A program made the translations under genes and the position numbers. Below, piece by piece: positions 12,454 to 20,331 of a stretch of 64,000 nt of DNA; the first letter of the stretch is position 1, and each line of letters opens with the position of its first letter. The DNA is from RH-AL1 sp965214415 (GTDB lineage: Bacteria > Pseudomonadota > Alphaproteobacteria > Rhizobiales > Beijerinckiaceae). The stretch spans positions 3,286,001 through 3,350,000 of the forward strand of contig CBDCBQ010000003.1 of NCBI GenBank assembly GCA_965214415.1. Direction: 5' to 3'. A model generated the notes under the pieces. The model saw only the letters and a program-made list of their open reading frames with translations. It was not told the origin of the DNA and ran no database searches.

Positions 12454-13707
12454 TCATCGCGAGTGCCCCGTCGCCTTGCCGGCGAGGTCCATCGCGGGGT
12501 TGCGCCGGGCCAGGTGCAGCACCGCGACGAGGGCCGCCGCGAGGCCCGCCGCGGCGCCGACGGCGAGCGCCCAGCGCGGGCCGAACGTGTCGGCGACCCA
12601 GCCGACGATCGGCGCGCCGAGCGGCGTGCAGCCGAGGGCGACAGCGAGGCGGAGCGCCATCACGCGCCCGCGCATCGCCGGCTCGGTGGTGAGCTGCATC
12701 AAGGTGTTCGAGGTGTTGGTCACGCTGAGCGCGGCGGCGCCGATCACCACGAGGGCGGCGCCGAAGAGAAGCGTATTCGGTGCGACGGCGGCGAGACCGC
12801 AGCCCACCCCGAACGTGGCGGAGGCGCCGAGCAGGATCTCGAAGCGCGGCCGTGCGCGTCCCGCCGCCAGCAGCGCGCCGGCGAGCGTGCCGACCGCCAT
12901 CGTCGAGGCGAGCAGCCCGTAGGTGCTGGCGCCCGCGTGGAAGACGGTCACCGCCATCGTCGAGATGAAGATCGGAAAGTTCAGGCCGAACGTGCCGATC
13001 AGGAACAGCATCAGCAAGGTCGCCATCAGATCGGGACGGCCGCGGACGTAGCGAAACCCTTCGGCCAGGCGTCCCGGCGCCCGCGTGGCGCGGATCGTCG
13101 GAAACAGGGTTTCGGGGCGCAGACGCCACAGCGAGACGAGCACCGCGCCGAACGACAGAGCGTTGATGAGAAACGCCCAGCCGGTGCCGACGGCCGCGAT
13201 CAGACCGCCGGCGACGGCGGGCCCGATCATCCGCGCGGCGTTGAAGGAGGTCGAGTTGAGCGCCACCGCGTTGCCGAGATCGCGCTCGCCGACGAGCTCG
13301 GCCACGAACGTCTGCCGCGCCGGGGCGTCGAGCGCGGCCGCGCAGCCGAACAGGAAGGCGAAGACGTCGACCTGCCACAGGCGGACGAGGCCGGTCAGCG
13401 TCAGCCCGGCGAGCGCGAGGGCGAGGGCGCCCATCGTCGCCTGCGTCGCGAGCAGCAGCCGGCGCCGATCGAGCGAATCTGCGGCATAGCCCGACCACGG
13501 CATCAGCAGAAGCTGCGGGCCGAACTGCAGCCCCATGACGATGCCGACGGCTTTCGCGTCATGATGCGTCAGCTGCGTCAGCACGAGCCAGTCCTGCGCT
13601 GTACGCTGCATCCAGGTGCCGATGTTGGACACGGCGGCGCCGCCGGCCCAGATCCGGTAATTGCGCGTGCGCAGGGCGCGGAAGGTACCGCGCCGCCTGG
13701 CGCTCAC
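12454..13707 (-). CDS. MFS transporter (EntS-like exporter family)
   Basis: The 417-residue membrane protein has about 12 hydrophobic segments. The start is a GTG at 13707. N-terminal features FRALRTRNYRIWAGGAAVSN and IGTWMQRTAQDWLVL, with a D-R-R-R-LL loop after helix 3, match the MFS_3/EntS-like group, which exports siderophores or drugs. A later segment (PARQTFVAELVGERDLGNA) is also typical of the group. The start overlaps by four bases the stop of a truncated TetR-like frame (13704-13925), so the exporter was probably once in an operon with its regulator. Substrate unknown. Confidence 0.88.
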   Translation of the reverse strand: MSARRRGTFRALRTRNYRIWAGGAAVSNIGTWMQRTAQDWLVLTQLTHHDAKAVGIVMGLQFGPQLLLMPWSGYAADSLDRRRLLLATQATMGALALALAGLTLTGLVRLWQVDVFAFLFGCAAALDAPARQTFVAELVGERDLGNAVALNSTSFNAARMIGPAVAGGLIAAVGTGWAFLINALSFGAVLVSLWRLRPETLFPTIRATRAPGRLAEGFRYVRGRPDLMATLLMLFLIGTFGLNFPIFISTMAVTVFHAGASTYGLLASTMAVGTLAGALLAAGRARPRFEILLGASATFGVGCGLAAVAPNTLLFGAALVVIGAAALSVTNTSNTLMQLTTEPAMRGRVMALRLAVALGCTPLGAPIVGWVADTFGPRWALAVGAAAGLAAALVAVLHLARRNPAMDLAGKATGHSR

Positions 13708-13925
13708 GGCCCGCCCTCGTCACGCCCGGGCGCGGCGAGGCAGTGCGCGAGATAGAGCCGCGACGCCACGCGCAGACCCGCGAGCGGCCCCGAACCGGCC
13801 TCGGCGACGAGGATGCGGGCGCCTTTCAGCATCTGCAGGATCACGGCGGCGGCATCGCCGGCGTCGGTCTCGGTCAGGCGCGGCGCGTTGTGGCGCAGGA
13901 TCGCGGCGAGCTCAGAAGAACGGGT
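13704..13925 (-). pseudogene. C-terminal remnant of a TetR-family regulator
   Basis: An open minus-strand frame bounded upstream by a TGA at 13926-13928 encodes about 70 residues: ELAAILRHNAPRLTETDAGD, then AAAVILQMLKGARILVAEAG and LAGLRVASRLYLAHCL. This alternating helical pattern resembles the last helices of TetR ligand-binding domains. No start codon or helix-turn-helix precedes it: the neighbouring secreted-protein gene ends inside it (stop at 13912). Its TGA overlaps the GTG of the MFS exporter, the spacing expected for a former regulator-exporter operon. The assignment rests on pattern only. Confidence 0.42.
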
Positions 13926-14304
13926 TCAGATGCGGCAGGGTCGCGCGGACCGGCAGCGGGTACAGGCCAGCGCTGAACGTGTAGCCGTCGGTCGGGAAGA
14001 CGAACAGATTAAAGCGGATGTGCACCATGTGCATGTAGCGGCCGCCGACGAAATCCTGGCTGACGGCGACGACTGTGTTGTCGTCGACGTAGCGGCAGCC
14101 CGGGAACGAGAACAGGCCGATCGGCGCCTCGGCGACCTGGGCGTTCAGCAGCGCCTGCAGCTGGGCGCGGGTCGCGCAGACCGGCTGGCCGTGCGAAACG
14201 GCGAAGAGGTGGGCACCGGCGATCTGCTCGTCGGCTTGCGCCGTGCCGGCGGCGAGCCCGCACAGAAACGCGAAAGACCCGAGGGCGGCTGCAAGGCGCT
14301 TCAT
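13912..14304 (-). CDS. Secreted hypothetical protein (130 aa)
   Basis: From ATG 14304 the product begins MKRLAAALGSFAFLCGLAAG with cleavage likely after TAQA. The mature region of about 105 residues has two cysteines (PVCATRAQL and FPGCRYVDD), which could form a disulfide, and is rich in aromatic residues (MHMVHIRFNLFVFPTDGYTF). I do not recognise the family. It ends LPHLNPFF. An upstream in-frame start at 14430 would add residues with no signal-peptide logic, so 14304 is preferred. Confidence 0.7.
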   Translation of the reverse strand: MKRLAAALGSFAFLCGLAAGTAQADEQIAGAHLFAVSHGQPVCATRAQLQALLNAQVAEAPIGLFSFPGCRYVDDNTVVAVSQDFVGGRYMHMVHIRFNLFVFPTDGYTFSAGLYPLPVRATLPHLNPFF

Positions 14305-14430
14305 CGTGGACGATCCTCTATACGCCGCGCTCCGCGAGGCGCCGACACTATAGGTCGCGGCCTGGCGCGAGGCGAGCGCCTCGATGAGGCGCGGCCGCGA
14401 ATCTGGCCGAGCCTGCCCTGCGTGCCACAC

Positions 14431-14622
14431 TCACCGCGTGCGCGGCTGCGGCTCCGCCGGCTCGCCCGAACCGCGCCAGACCGGGCGGGCGCGCACGGCG
14501 GCATCCCATGCGGCGGCCTGGCGACCGCGGCGTGCCGCGAGCGAATGCTGGTAGAGCGACTCGAACGACGCGCTCGGAAAGGAGCGTCCGATCAGAGCGA
14601 AGTTTGGTGCCGACGGCGTCAT
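14431..14622 (-). CDS. Small conserved-looking protein (63 aa)
   Basis: Reading from ATG 14622 gives MTPSAPNFALIGRSFPSASF followed by ESLYQHSLAARRGRQAAAWD and a Pro/Arg-rich tail ending EPQPRTR. It is basic, with no membrane segment. It is divergent from rph, sharing a 138-base intergenic region that contains an 8-base inverted repeat. Function is unknown. The start is chosen over an upstream one at 14676 because the N-terminal extension there lies inside that palindromic region. Confidence 0.45.
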   Translation of the reverse strand: MTPSAPNFALIGRSFPSASFESLYQHSLAARRGRQAAAWDAAVRARPVWRGSGEPAEPQPRTR

Positions 14623-14655
14623 GTGAAGTCCCCCAGGCCGAGACCTTAACGGGTC

Positions 14656-14690
14656 CATTTGAAGGACAAACGACAAATTTCATTCAAATG
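14656..14690. promoter_or_regulatory. Inverted repeat CATTTGAA...TTCAAATG between divergent genes
   Basis: A perfect 8-base inverted repeat, CATTTGAA (14656-14663) and TTCAAATG (14683-14690), has arms offset by 27 bases in an AT-rich patch between the 63-aa gene and rph. The geometry suits a dimeric or tetrameric repressor or a bidirectional promoter operator. It is not a CIRCE element. Confidence 0.4.
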
Positions 14691-14760
14691 CCTCGGATCT
14701 GTCACCTGGTTGCGTCGGCGGCGCTGCCCGCCTAGGAGAGGCGTGTTTCAAGGAGCCATT

Positions 14761-15474
14761 ATGCGTCCATCCAACCGCGCGCCGAACGCGCTGCGCCCGA
14801 TCTCGCTGGAGCGCAAGGTCGCCCGCTACGCCGAGGGCTCGTGCCTCGTGAAGTTCGGCGGCACGCATGTGCTCTGCACCGCCTCGCTCGAGGATAAGCC
14901 GCCGCCGTGGCTGCGCGGCCAGGGGCGTGGCTGGATCACCGCCGAATACGCGATGCTGCCGCGCGCCACGCACACACGCACGCGCCGCGAGGTCACCTCG
15001 GGCAAGCCGTCCGGCCGGACGCAGGAGATCCAGCGCCTGATCGGCCGCAGCCTGCGCGCCGTCACCAACCTGCAGGGCATGGGCGAGCGCCAGATCACGC
15101 TCGACTGCGACGTGATCCAGGCCGACGGCGGCACCCGCACCGCCGCGATCACCGGCGCCTGGGTCGCGCTGCGCGACTGCCTCGATTGGATGCGGGCGCG
15201 TTCGATCGTCAAGGAGAGCCCGCTGCGCGACCATGTCGCCGCCGTCTCCTGCGGCATCTACCAGGGCAACGTCGTGCTCGATCTCGACTACGCCGAGGAT
15301 TCCGAGGCGCAGACCGACGCCAATTTCGTGATGTCGGGCGCCGGCGCGCTCGTCGAGGTACAAGCCTCGGCCGAGGGCGCGGTGTTCAGCGAGGCCGAGC
15401 TGGCGTCGATGATGGCGCTCGCCAAGACCGGCATCGCCGAGCTGGTGGCGTTGCAAAGGGCGGCGTTCGAATAA
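14761..15474 (+). CDS. rph: Ribonuclease PH
   Basis: RNase PH is a phosphorolytic 3'-5' exonuclease trimming tRNA precursors. The 237-residue product starts at ATG 14761, preceded by AAGGAG. It has RPSNRAPNALRPISLERKVA, CTASLEDKPPPWLRGQGRGW, LPRATHTRTRREVTSGKPSG and the phosphate-binding region SGRTQEIQRLIGRSLRAV, all intact. In many alphaproteobacteria rph is next to hrcA and rdgB. Here rdgB is about 5 kb away and hrcA is not in the window. Confidence 0.96.
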   Translation: MRPSNRAPNALRPISLERKVARYAEGSCLVKFGGTHVLCTASLEDKPPPWLRGQGRGWITAEYAMLPRATHTRTRREVTSGKPSGRTQEIQRLIGRSLRAVTNLQGMGERQITLDCDVIQADGGTRTAAITGAWVALRDCLDWMRARSIVKESPLRDHVAAVSCGIYQGNVVLDLDYAEDSEAQTDANFVMSGAGALVEVQASAEGAVFSEAELASMMALAKTGIAELVALQRAAFE

Positions 15475-15477
15475 GCC

Positions 15478-16275
15478 TCACACCGTCGCGACAGACCCGC
15501 CATCGACTCGGAAGTTGGCGCCGGTGATGAAGCTCGCCTGCTTCGAGCACAGGAACACGACCATCGCGGCGACCTCCTCGACCTCGCCGCGGCGGTGCAG
15601 CTCGAGATGCGGGCGCTCCTCGTCGAGAAAGCTCGAGATGGCCTCCTCGAAGCTCACGCCCATCTCCTTGGCGCGCTTCTCCATCATCGCGTCCGTCATC
15701 GGCGTCGCGATGTAGGCGGGGCTCACCGTGTTCACCAGCACGCCGTGCTTCGAATAGGTCTTCGAGAGCCCCTTGGTCAGGTTGAGGATGCCGGCCTTGG
15801 CGGCGCAATAGGGCAGATCCTCGGGGTACGGCTGCTCGGCATCCTCCGAACCGAACAGGACGATGCGGCCCTGCTTGCGCTCGACCATGTGTGGAACGAA
15901 CGCGCGGACGATGCGCACGGCCCCCATCAGGATCACGTCGAGCGCGCCGAGCCATGCCTCGTCGTCGATGTCGTGGAAGTCGCCGGTCGGGCCGGTGATG
16001 CCGGCCGCGTTGACGAGGATGTCGACGTGGCCGAGCCGCGAGATCGCGAGATCGCGCAGGGCGTCGACGCTGGCGGGCTTGGTGATGTCGACCACGGCGG
16101 GATGCACCTCGCCGTAATGCGACAGCGCGTGCGCCGCGCCTTCGATATCGTCGGGCTTGATGTCCGCGATGACGACGCGCACGCCCTCCTCGAGCAGCAT
16201 GCGCGCCGTCATCAGGCCCATGCCGGAATCCGCGCCGGTGACGACCGCCGTCTTGCCCTTGATGCCGAAATCCAT
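15478..16275 (-). CDS. SDR family oxidoreductase
   Basis: The 265-residue classical short-chain dehydrogenase starts at ATG 16275. Cofactor motif TGADSGMGLMTARML is at residues 14-28, NAAGITGPTGDF follows, and the active-site Tyr/Lys is in LPYCAAKAGILNLTKGL. Ending GANFRVDGGSVATV is typical. An acidic residue after the second beta strand (VIADIKPDD) points to NAD rather than NADP. Substrate is unknown. It is 104 bases downstream of the PEP-mutase-family pseudogene on the same strand and converges with rph, leaving a 3-base gap. Confidence 0.9.
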   Translation of the reverse strand: MDFGIKGKTAVVTGADSGMGLMTARMLLEEGVRVVIADIKPDDIEGAAHALSHYGEVHPAVVDITKPASVDALRDLAISRLGHVDILVNAAGITGPTGDFHDIDDEAWLGALDVILMGAVRIVRAFVPHMVERKQGRIVLFGSEDAEQPYPEDLPYCAAKAGILNLTKGLSKTYSKHGVLVNTVSPAYIATPMTDAMMEKRAKEMGVSFEEAISSFLDEERPHLELHRRGEVEEVAAMVVFLCSKQASFITGANFRVDGGSVATV

Positions 16276-16379
16276 CGTGCGTTCCTTCCGATGAGCCGCT
16301 GTCCGACGCGCAACACGTCGGCCGGGCCATCGTTGCGGGGATGCGGCGCGATGCAGCCGCCGGATTGTCTTGGCGGCGG

Positions 16380-17199
16380 CTAGTCTTCGAGCGACACGCC
16401 CTCGACAGGAAGCAAGGCGGCGAGGCGCGGCCCCGACACGCTCCCGCGCACCGCCGCCTGCAGATCGCCCGCGCGCAACATTTCCGCCGCCCGGCTAGGG
16501 CCTGCCGGTAGAGCGCGCCGCCGAGACTGACGCGGCGGACGCCGATCGCGGCGAGGTCCCGCAAGCTGGCGCCGGAGCCGATCAGCACGTTGACGGGCTT
16601 CGGCGCCACGGCGCGTACGATTGTCTGGATCGCCTCGATGTCCGGCAGCCCGGGCGCGTAGAGAACATCCGCGCCGACCTCAGCGAAGGCGGCCAGGCGG
16701 CGGACGACGTCGTCGAGGTCCGGACGGCCGTGCAGGAAATTGTCGGCGCGGCCCGTCAGCAGGATACGACCTCGCGCGGCGCCCGCCGCGGCGCGCATTC
16801 GGGCGACGGCGTCGTCGAATTCATGGATCGGCCGCGCCGGGTCCGCCGTCGTGTCCTCGATCCCCAGGCCTGCCAGACCGCCCGCGATCGCGGCCTCGAC
16901 CGTGGCCGCGCAATCCTCCGGCGTCTCGCCGTAGCCGTCCTCCAGATCGCCGTTCACCGGCAGGTCGGTCAGGCGGCCCAGCAAGGTCGCGTTGGCGATC
17001 GACGCGTCGCGGCTGACGGCGTGCCAACCGTCCCGCCGCCCCAGGGCCGCGGCGATGGCGAACGACGAACTGCCGAGCGCCTCGAAGCCCGCCTCCTTCA
17101 GCAGCACCGCCGACCCGCCGTCCCACGCATTCGGCATCACGAAGCCGCATCGCGCTCGTGCAGGGCGCGAAAGCGTTCGTAGGCGACGGCCTGGATCAT
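16380..17199 (-). pseudogene. Isocitrate lyase/PEP mutase family protein, two frameshifts
   Basis: Three consecutive frames add up to one complete family member. From ATG 17199: MIQAVAYERFRALHERDAA, which hits a stop near 17150. One frame over: MPNAWDGGSAVLLKEAGFEA, GDLEDGYGETPEDCAATVE, ILLTGRADNF, then ALYRQALAG near 16505. A third frame then finishes AEMLRAGDLQAAVRGSV to VEGVSLED with a stop at 16380. Each switch is repaired by adding one base (a T near 17147, a C near 16500). The active-site loop region is intact. It is either a young pseudogene or two indel errors. Confidence 0.8.
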
Positions 17200-17228
17200 T
17201 GGCCTGTGCTCGTCATGACCCGCATGGT

Positions 17229-18011
17229 TCAGACGCCGAACGCGCGGCCGATCACCGGGGTCGAGGGGGAGGCCATGTCGCGCGGCTCCATCGGGCTCGC
17301 CAGATAGGCGGTGCGCCCCGCTTCGACCGCCAGCGCGAACGCCCGCGCCATGGCGACCGGATCGCCGGCCTTGGCGATCGCGGTGTTGAGCAGGATCGCG
17401 TCGTAGCCGAGTTCCATCGCCTCCGCCGCATGCGACGGCGCGCCGATGCCGGCATCGACGACGAGCGGCACGTCCGGGAAGTGCGCGCGCAAGGTTCGCA
17501 GCCCGTAGCGGTTGTTGAGGCCGCGACCCGAGCCGATCGGCGCGCCCCACGGCATCAGCACCTCGCAGCCGGCGGCGAGCAGGCGTTCGGCCGTGACGAG
17601 GTCCTCGGTCGTGTAGGGGAAGACCTGGAATCCGTCGCGCGAGAGGATCTCGGCGGCCTCGACGAGGCCGAAGACGTCGGGCTGCAGCGTGTCGTCCTCG
17701 CCGATCACCTCGAGCTTGATCCACGGCGTGCCGAACACCTCGCGCGCCATCTCGGCCGTGGTGACCGCCTCCTTCACCGTGCGACAGCCGGCCGTGTTCG
17801 GCAGCACGCGCACGCCGAGATCGCGGATAAGGCCCCAAAAGCTCTCGCCGGCGCGGCCCGCGCCGGACTCGCGGCGCAGCGACACGGTGACGATCTCCGC
17901 CCGCGAGGCGCGCACCGCCTCCGCGAGGACCGAGGGCGAAGGAAACAGCGCCGTGCCGCAGATGAGGCGAGAGGCGATCGGCGTGCCGTAGCAGGCGAGT
18001 GTGTCCGTCAC
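17229..18011 (-). CDS. thiG: Thiazole synthase ThiG
   Basis: ThiG forms the thiazole phosphate of thiamine from deoxyxylulose-5-phosphate, dehydroglycine and ThiS thiocarboxylate. The 260-residue product starts at a GTG (18011), two bases after the thiS stop. It carries the Schiff-base lysine region TPWIKLEVIGEDDTLQPD, LMPWGAPIGSGRGLNN and LVVDAGIGAPSHAAEAMELG. Length and motifs are normal. It is the last gene of a thiO-thiS-thiG operon; thiE does not follow. Confidence 0.97.
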   Translation of the reverse strand: MTDTLACYGTPIASRLICGTALFPSPSVLAEAVRASRAEIVTVSLRRESGAGRAGESFWGLIRDLGVRVLPNTAGCRTVKEAVTTAEMAREVFGTPWIKLEVIGEDDTLQPDVFGLVEAAEILSRDGFQVFPYTTEDLVTAERLLAAGCEVLMPWGAPIGSGRGLNNRYGLRTLRAHFPDVPLVVDAGIGAPSHAAEAMELGYDAILLNTAIAKAGDPVAMARAFALAVEAGRTAYLASPMEPRDMASPSTPVIGRAFGV

Positions 18012-18013
18012 CC

Positions 18014-18211
18014 TTACCCCCCCTGCCGGGGCGAGACGATTTCGACCGCATCGCCCTCGCGCAGCCCGGTCGCCCGGCGGTCGGTCGCGCGGACAAAGGC
18101 CTGGTTGAGCGCCGTGGCGACGGTCACGTCGGCATAGTCCAGCTCGTCGAGCAGCGCGGCCAACGTGGCGGCGGCGACCTCACGCGACGTGCCGTTCACG
18201 ATGATCCGCAT
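18014..18211 (-). CDS. thiS: Sulfur carrier protein ThiS
   Basis: This is a 65-residue ubiquitin-fold carrier: MRIIVNGTSREVAAATLAAL at the start and EGDAVEIVSPRQGG at the end. The terminal Gly-Gly is the residue pair adenylated and thiocarboxylated before sulfur transfer to ThiG. It overlaps the end of thiO by 32 bases and is followed by thiG after 2 bases, so the three are translationally coupled. Confidence 0.95.
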   Translation of the reverse strand: MRIIVNGTSREVAAATLAALLDELDYADVTVATALNQAFVRATDRRATGLREGDAVEIVSPRQGG

Positions 18212-19187
18212 CCATCAGCTCCGGGAAGGTCGCGCCCTCCAGCACCACGCGTACGGCGCGAGCGGCGAGCGCCGGCGCCAGCAGGAAGCCGTGGCGGTAG
18301 AGGCCATTGATATGGAGGCGCCGGCCCTCGACGCGTAGGCGCGGCAGGTTGTCGGGGAAGGTCGGACGCAGGTCGCAGCCGATCTCGATCACCTCGGCCT
18401 CGCCGAAGGCTGGGTGCACCGTGTAGGCGGCGCCGATCAGGTCGAGCAGCGCGCGGGCGCGGACCCGGCCGCGCTCCTCGCATTCGAGCATCGTCGCGCC
18501 GATCATGAAGCGGCCGTCTCCGCGCGGCACGATGTAGACCGGCGTGCGCGGGTGCAGCAGTTGGACGGGCCGCGCGAACGCGATCGCGTCTGTCTTGAGC
18601 ACCAGCATCTCGCCCTTGACGCCGCGCAGATCGGGCAGCCGGTCGCGGGCGGCGAAGCCGCGGCAATCGATGGTCCAGTCGGCCTCGGGCGCCGCCTCGG
18701 TCCCGAAACGAAACGTCGCGTTCGGGCTCGCGCGCAGCCGGCGTGTCAGTTCGACAACGGCGACGCGAGGGTCGAGATGCGCTTCCTCGGCGAAGAACAA
18801 CCCGCGCCGGAAGCGGCCGGCAAGGTCGGGCTCGAGCGCGCCGATGGCGTCGGCCTCAAGGGTCTCGAAATGCGAGGTCGCGCGAGCGAAGCGGGCAAGT
18901 TCGGGCAGATCGCGTGCCGCGGCGACGAGCAGGCTGCCATTGTTGAGCGCGACCGGCACCTCGTCTCGCCAGTAGGTCAGCGCCTCCTGGCCAAGGGCGA
19001 CGACCAACGGGTGGCCAGCCTCCTTCTCGCAATAGGGCGCGAGCATGCCGCCGGCATAGAACGAGCAGCCGCGCCCCGCCTCGGGCTCGCGCTCGACGAT
19101 CGTCACCGTGCAGCCCTCGCGCGCGAAAGCGTAGGCGGCGGTCAGTCCGGCGACACCGGCGCCGAGGATCGCGATCTTCTGGGCCAC
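18180..19187 (-). CDS. thiO: Glycine oxidase / FAD-dependent oxidoreductase ThiO
   Basis: ThiO oxidises glycine to the dehydroglycine used by ThiG. A GTG start at 19187 (VAQKIAILGAGVAGLTAAYA) gives 335 residues; a longer frame from 19244 would run into the riboswitch. The FAD dinucleotide motif is at residues 6-30. Other signatures are CSFYAGGMLAPYCEKEAGHP, DCRGFAARDRLPDLRGVKGE and INGLYRHGFLLAPALA. It is the first gene after a TPP riboswitch and overlaps thiS. Confidence 0.93.
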   Translation of the reverse strand: MAQKIAILGAGVAGLTAAYAFAREGCTVTIVEREPEAGRGCSFYAGGMLAPYCEKEAGHPLVVALGQEALTYWRDEVPVALNNGSLLVAAARDLPELARFARATSHFETLEADAIGALEPDLAGRFRRGLFFAEEAHLDPRVAVVELTRRLRASPNATFRFGTEAAPEADWTIDCRGFAARDRLPDLRGVKGEMLVLKTDAIAFARPVQLLHPRTPVYIVPRGDGRFMIGATMLECEERGRVRARALLDLIGAAYTVHPAFGEAEVIEIGCDLRPTFPDNLPRLRVEGRRLHINGLYRHGFLLAPALAARAVRVVLEGATFPELMDADHRERHVA

Positions 19188-19245
19188 GCGGCTCCGCTTC
19201 TCTAAGGGCTGGCGGCGGAATGGCAGGACGGCAGCGCTTGCCACT

Positions 19246-19352
19246 TCGCCATCCCTCCGCCAGTCCGAGCTGGATCAGGTTCTAAGGGTCGCCGGGCCAC
19301 CGCGGGTAGGGTGAAACCAGCCTCTCAGCCCCCTGGGCTCCCCTCGGCTGAG
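19246..19352 (-). promoter_or_regulatory. TPP riboswitch (THI element)
   Basis: Read on the minus strand, the segment contains the conserved THI blocks in order: GGGGAGCCCAGGGGGCTGAG near 19325-19345, then ACCCTTAGAACCTGATCC (about 19272-19289), then CGGAGGGATGGCGAAG near the 3' end. CTGAGA and ACCCTT.GAACCTGAT are diagnostic of the thiamin pyrophosphate aptamer. It ends about 60 bases before the thiO start, so it should shut off thiO-thiS-thiG when TPP is plentiful. Confidence 0.95.
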
Positions 19353-19461
19353 GTGTAGAGTGGGAGCGCCGGGCGGCGAGGTCAAGCGGCGGCATGCCAC
19401 GCTCGCACCCGCGCTCGTTGTCGGCTAGCGTAGCCCAAGTCTCCAACAAGGGCCGACCCGC

Positions 19462-19641
19462 ATGATCTCGGCGCAACTCTTCATGCTGCTGCATCTCGCG
19501 ATCATCGTCGTGGTCCTGGTCGCCATCGCCGTGCTCGAGCGACGCGACCGGCGCTCGTGGACCAAATGGCACCGGAACGTGCGCTATCGTCACCTGACGA
19601 CGGACGAGATGATGCGGCGACTGCGGAAGGCAGGCCGCTAG
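19462..19641 (+). CDS. Small single-pass membrane protein (59 aa)
   Basis: ATG 19462 opens a frame reading MISAQLFMLLHLAIIVVVLV, continuing AIAVLERRDRRSWTKWHRNV and ending MMRRLRKAGR. One hydrophobic helix (about residues 5-26) is followed by a very basic tail, so by the positive-inside rule the tail would be cytoplasmic. AAGGGC lies about 10 bases upstream. Its TAG overlaps the grpE stop on the other strand. Not a family I recognise; the biased composition argues for a real gene. Confidence 0.55.
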   Translation: MISAQLFMLLHLAIIVVVLVAIAVLERRDRRSWTKWHRNVRYRHLTTDEMMRRLRKAGR

Positions 19642-20240
19642 GCTTTCGGCCCACCGCGCGAGACGCCGACCTTGGCCGCGCGCAGCACGCGCTCGCCGAT
19701 CGTGTAGCCGGGCTCGACCACCTGCATGATGGTGCCGGTGGCGACGCTCTCGTCGGGCATCTCGAACAAGACCTCGTGGTGGTTCGGATCGAACTTCTTG
19801 CCCATCGGCTCCATCTTCTTGACGCCGAACCGGGCGAGCCTCGAGACGAAGTCGCGCTCGGTCAGTTCGATGCCCTCGACGAAGCCGCGCAGGGCGGGAT
19901 CCGCCGCCTCGAGCTGTTCGGCCGGCACGGCATCCATCGCCCGGCGCAGATTGTCGGCGAACGTGAGCATGTCGCGCGCGAACGAGGTGACGCCGTAGGC
20001 CTTGGCGTCGGTCACCTCGCGCTCGGTGCGGCGACGCAAGTTCTCCATCTCGGCCAGCGTGCGCAGCGAGCGATCCTTCAGGTCGACGTTCTCGGCCTGC
20101 AGCGCCTCGAGCACCTTGAACGGATCGGGCTCGGCCGGCGCGCCTGCCGCAGTTGCGTTCGCCGTGGCGGCGTCCACCTCGGTCGCGGCCGTACCGTCGG
20201 CGCTGTTACGGCCCGGATGCTCCTGCTTTTGATCGTTCAT
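19638..20240 (-). CDS. grpE: Nucleotide exchange factor GrpE
   Basis: GrpE releases ADP from DnaK. The 200-residue protein starts at ATG 20240 with a disordered Ala/Thr/Glu leader, then a long coiled-coil helix (FKVLEALQAENVDLKDRSLR, AEMENLRRRTEREVTDAKAY) and the beta-domain signature MEPMGKKFDPNHHEVLFEMP ... GTIMQVVEPGYTIGERVLR. No hrcA or dnaK is adjacent. A possible heat-shock promoter lies just upstream. Confidence 0.96.
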   Translation of the reverse strand: MNDQKQEHPGRNSADGTAATEVDAATANATAAGAPAEPDPFKVLEALQAENVDLKDRSLRTLAEMENLRRRTEREVTDAKAYGVTSFARDMLTFADNLRRAMDAVPAEQLEAADPALRGFVEGIELTERDFVSRLARFGVKKMEPMGKKFDPNHHEVLFEMPDESVATGTIMQVVEPGYTIGERVLRAAKVGVSRGGPKA

Positions 20241-20276
20241 GAGACCTATGGATCGCGTGACGTGAAACCGGCCTCC

Positions 20277-20305
20277 ATATCAGTTTGACGCGACCAAATA
20301 TCAAG
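20277..20305 (-). promoter_or_regulatory. Possible sigma-32-type promoter of grpE
   Basis: On the minus strand CTTGAT (20305-20300) is followed after 16 bases by CTGATAT (20283-20277), about 37 bases before the grpE ATG. CTTGA with a downstream A/T-rich -10 resembles the alphaproteobacterial RpoH consensus, which would be expected for grpE. The match is partial. Confidence 0.35.
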
Positions 20306-20331
20306 CTGAAGCAAGGATTCGAGGAGCAAAC

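Noticed and set aside
14656..14690. CIRCE (HrcA) element near rph
   Set aside because: The repeat does not match TTAGCACTC-N9-GAGTGCTAA in any register.
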